A program made the position numbers and the translations under genes. Below the pieces are notes generated by a model that saw only the letters and a program-made list of their open reading frames with translations, was not told the origin of the DNA and made no database searches. Source: an uncultured Prevotellaceae bacterium (GTDB lineage: Bacteria > Bacteroidota > Bacteroidia > Bacteroidales > Bacteroidaceae). From it: a DNA stretch of 64,000 nt. Location of the stretch: contig CASGAM010000034.1 of NCBI GenBank assembly GCA_949299545.1, positions 1-64,000 on the forward strand. The letters run 5' to 3'. The number at the start of each line of letters is the position of its first letter. The first letter of the stretch is position 1. Shown here piece by piece: positions 61,583-64,000 of the stretch.

Positions 61583-63450
61583 TTGATTCCCAATTTAGCG
61601 TTATACTCTTTCAAAGTCTTCAACTGGTCGACACGTACATGGATGAAGTTTTCGATGCCGGCGGCTTTCAGTTCGTTAGCGCAGGCTGGGGCACCAGCAA
61701 CTACAAACATGGCGCGGCCGTCCAAAGCCTTGAATGCCGGAATGGCATATTCAGCGTATTCATCGTCGCTTGAGCAAAGCACAACAATGTCTGCGCCGGC
61801 TTTCAATGCGGCATCTACGCCTTCTTCTACTGTTTCAAAACCTAAATTGTCGATAACCTTATAACCGGCGCAAGCCAAAAAGTTGCAACTGAACTGTGCG
61901 CGGGCTTGACGCATGGCCAGATTGCCGATGGTCAACATGAACGCTACCGGCTGTTTAGCAGCCTGTTCTGTTTGCAGGCGTAAATCCTCGAAGTCTGATG
62001 CCAAACGTGAAGCTTCGATTTTTGCGTAAGGTTTTTCACATTCCTGATCATGTCTGTGGCTACCGCAACAGTTGCCACTTTTAATCGGAGTCTTGCCTTC
62101 GCTTTTTTCATTGAAGTTAGGGAACTGGTTCGTGCCGAGCATGAACTCTTTGCGTTTGCCTGCGTTTGCATGGCGGGCTGCATTCGTTTCATTGATGGCA
62201 TTTTGAATTGTTCCTGCTTTGGCTGCAGCCAAGAAACCACCTTCGTCTTCAATGGACAAGAACAGTTTCCATGCTTCTTCAGCTAAGGATTGGGTTAGTT
62301 TCTCAATGAAGTAAGAGCCGCCGGCAACGTCTACAATCTTGTCGAAGTGACTTTCTTCTTGTAATAGCAGTTGTTGGTTACGGGCGATGCGTTCTGCAAA
62401 GTCGGTCGGTATTTCATACGGTGCGTCAAATGGTGTCACAACAATAGAGTCCACATTGGCTAGGGCGGCACTCATTGTTTCCGTCTGTGAACGTAGCATA
62501 TTGACATAACTGTCAAATATCGTCATATTGTAGGTTGTTGTTGTGGCATTGACATACATTTTGCAGGCGCAATCACATTGAGGATTGTATTTTTTGACTA
62601 TATGAGACCATAATAGGCGGGCTGCACGGAATTTTGCGATTTCCATGAAATAAACGCCACCGATGCCGAAATTAAACTTGATGCTTTTAGCCGCTTGGTC
62701 AACGGGTACGCCGGCCTCAACCAACTGGCTGAGATATTCGTTACCCCATGCTAAAGCGTAACCTAATTCTTGGTAAACATAGGCACCGTTGTTGCAAAGC
62801 GTGTCCGCATTAACATTGATGCAACGGAATTTGGGGAACTTTTCAAGCGCTTTGATAATGGTACTGGCATTAGGCAAAAGGGCGGCGGTATCTTTACCTT
62901 TGGTCAGCATCTTCTGCATGGGATCAAAGTTAACGCTGCCTGTAATCTTGTTCGCATCGTAGCCCTTGGCCGTAAAATAGTTAGCCAAAAGGCTAGCCAG
63001 TTCCAAGGTATGTCCTTGGCATGTGGCGAAGTTCAGTTCCACTGCTTCAGCCTGGATGCCGTCGAGTAAAGTTTCGATATAAGCGGCGTCCATGTCCTTA
63101 GCAGGAATCTTAAAGCCAAGCGAGGTGACGCCCTTGTTCAGAATGTCAAGTGCTTTGGTGTTGGCTTCTTTTGCGTCAGTTACTTTGATGTTCTGACGTA
63201 CGTACCAGTTGTTACTGTCTTTTTTGTTGCCTCTGAGATAGGGGAACTGACCTGGAAGTGAATTGGTTTGTGCCATACCCTCCAAGTCTTCTTTTTGGTA
63301 GAACGGTTCCATACTGAACCCTTCGTTGGTTTTCCAAACCATCTTCTTCTGATAGTCCGCACCTTTCAGGTCGACAATGATTTTGTCTATCCACTCCTGT
63401 TTGGTAGGGGCTGTAAAATCAGAGAAGAGTTTCTCTTTACTATCTGCCAT
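61579..63450 (-). CDS. mutA: Methylmalonyl-CoA mutase small (beta) subunit
   Basis: 623 residues from ATG 63450 ([19 protein letters not shown]); longer upstream frames lack family character. It has the same fold as MutB but lacks the cobalamin motif D-x-H-x-x-G; the corresponding place reads [16 protein letters not shown]. It is structural and stabilises MutB. A linker with [14 protein letters not shown] near residue 480 is rich in Cys and His, an odd, perhaps metal-binding segment. First gene of mutA-mutB. Confidence 0.93.
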   Translation of the reverse strand: MADSKEKLFSDFTAPTKQEWIDKIIVDLKGADYQKKMVWKTNEGFSMEPFYQKEDLEGMAQTNSLPGQFPYLRGNKKDSNNWYVRQNIKVTDAKEANTKALDILNKGVTSLGFKIPAKDMDAAYIETLLDGIQAEAVELNFATCQGHTLELASLLANYFTAKGYDANKITGSVNFDPMQKMLTKGKDTAALLPNASTIIKALEKFPKFRCINVNADTLCNNGAYVYQELGYALAWGNEYLSQLVEAGVPVDQAAKSIKFNFGIGGVYFMEIAKFRAARLLWSHIVKKYNPQCDCACKMYVNATTTTYNMTIFDSYVNMLRSQTETMSAALANVDSIVVTPFDAPYEIPTDFAERIARNQQLLLQEESHFDKIVDVAGGSYFIEKLTQSLAEEAWKLFLSIEDEGGFLAAAKAGTIQNAINETNAARHANAGKRKEFMLGTNQFPNFNEKSEGKTPIKSGNCCGSHRHDQECEKPYAKIEASRLASDFEDLRLQTEQAAKQPVAFMLTIGNLAMRQARAQFSCNFLACAGYKVIDNLGFETVEEGVDAALKAGADIVVLCSSDDEYAEYAIPAFKALDGRAMFVVAGAPACANELKAAGIENFIHVRVDQLKTLKEYNAKLGIK

Positions 63451-63485
63451 ACTTATACTGTTAAAAAAGTGTTTTATCAATCGGA

Positions 63486-63493
63486 CAAAATTA
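63486..63493 (-). promoter_or_regulatory. -7 box of mutA-mutB
   Basis: Leftward TAATTTTG, matching TAnnTTTG, 36 bp before the start codon. Confidence 0.55.
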
Positions 63494-63556
63494 GCAAATC
63501 TTTTGCTCTTACCCAAAAATAGTTGTTTAAAAACGCGAAGATGTCGTTTTTTTGTA

Positions 63557-63564
63557 TAAATTTG
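63557..63564 (+). promoter_or_regulatory. -7 box of the YidE-like gene
   Basis: TAAATTTG, matching TAnnTTTG, 41 bp before the start codon; divergent from mutA. Confidence 0.5.
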
Positions 63565-63604
63565 CAGTTGAAAAACGCTTTTTGTATTAAATTTTATTAA
63601 AAAT

Positions 63605-64000
63605 ATGAATTGGTTAGATCAGTTGTTGTTTGACTCGGATTCAATTGCGCATATTGTGTTACTTTATACGGTAGTGATTTCGGTGGGCATTTACTTGGGC
63701 AAGATCAAGTTCTTTGGCATTTCACTGGGGGTTACTTTCGTGTTGTTCGCCGGCATTCTGGCTGGGCATTTTGGATTTACCGGGACAACGTCCACGTTGA
63801 ATTTTTTGCAGGATTTCGGGCTGATACTTTTTGTTTATTGCATCGGTTTGCAGGTCGGCCCGGGCTTTTTCGAATCCTTCAAGAAAGGTGGTATTATCAT
63901 GAATTTGTTAGCATGTGGTATTGTCGCATTGAACATCGTTGTGATGTTGGCACTTTATTTTGCTTTTTTTGACACCTCTGATCCTCAAAACCTGCCGATG
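63605..64000 (+). CDS. YidE/AspT-type transporter, N-terminal part (cut by window edge)
   Basis: The first 132 codons of a membrane protein starting [20 protein letters not shown]. It contains the AspT-family blocks [17 protein letters not shown] and [29 protein letters not shown], with four hydrophobic segments so far. Relatives include aspartate:alanine exchangers and putative YidE/YbjL transporters; C-terminal TrkA-C domains would be expected beyond the edge. Substrate unknown. Confidence 0.8.
   Translation, partial: MNWLDQLLFDSDSIAHIVLLYTVVISVGIYLGKIKFFGISLGVTFVLFAGILAGHFGFTGTTSTLNFLQDFGLILFVYCIGLQVGPGFFESFKKGGIIMNLLACGIVALNIVVMLALYFAFFDTSDPQNLPM

Overview
This window comes from a Bacteroidales chromosome (Bacteroidaceae/Prevotellaceae-like; genus not resolvable here). 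Many genes are preceded by the Bacteroidetes -7 box TAnnTTTG. The housekeeping set also fits: an ATP-type PEP carboxykinase, a fused 2-oxoacid:ferredoxin oxidoreductase alpha subunit, a two-subunit methylmalonyl-CoA mutase, BspA-type leucine-rich repeats, a PorE-like OmpA lipoprotein and DsbD.

Layout. (1) 1-5.8 kb is AT-rich accessory DNA. It holds the edge of an IS4-family element, an Abi_2-type abortive-infection gene surviving as separate N- and C-terminal fragments about 4.3 kb apart, and between them a leftward SLATT-like membrane protein/TIR/TIR cassette and an AAA_14-DUF4143 ATPase. (2) 5.8-13.15 kb is a leftward three-gene restriction-like operon: PLD-nuclease/SNF2-helicase, Eco57I-type adenine methylase and a DUF2971 protein. 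Upstream lies a 190-bp segment bounded by exact 15-bp inverted repeats and carrying a rightward promoter; a tyrosine recombinase gene starts 41 bp beyond it. This looks like an invertible promoter drawn in its OFF orientation. (3) 13.4-23.2 kb is a GC-rich integrative mobilizable element: recombinase, MobB-like protein, relaxase, MobC, probable oriT, DUF6633 and DUF6291 proteins, a HTH_17 protein, a membrane protein, an array of four GC-rich hairpins, a second integrase and a zinc-ribbon/multi-HTH regulator whose leader carries a 26-bp direct repeat. No type IV secretion genes are present, so transfer would need a helper.

(4) 23.2-64 kb is mostly chromosomal backbone: LRR surface protein, Fur-family regulator divergent from a Zn/Cd-type P1B ATPase with paired operators, mnmA-xseA-xseB, ilvE, DUF975, trmB-mrp, a drug-efflux MFS protein, a cell-wall amidase, a gatC-like/kduI pair, thyA-folA, rsmF, a LMW-phosphatase-like protein without its nucleophile, topB-porE-like, dsbD, a GH43 arabinanase, pckA, korAB, tRNA-Arg(CCU), an EamA exporter, mutAB and the start of a YidE/AspT-type transporter. 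pckA, korAB and mutAB belong to the succinate/propionate and C4-acid metabolism typical of anaerobic gut Bacteroidales.

The most interesting signals are the putative invertible promoter controlling the restriction-like operon, the SLATT-TIR-TIR cassette sitting inside a broken Abi gene, a composition break at the NPPY motif of the methylase suggesting a specificity-domain swap, the hairpin array of the mobile element, a 69-bp interspersed palindromic repeat found twice, and an exported KduI paired with an orphan PTS-type EIIC. All family assignments were made by reading the sequence, without database searches.
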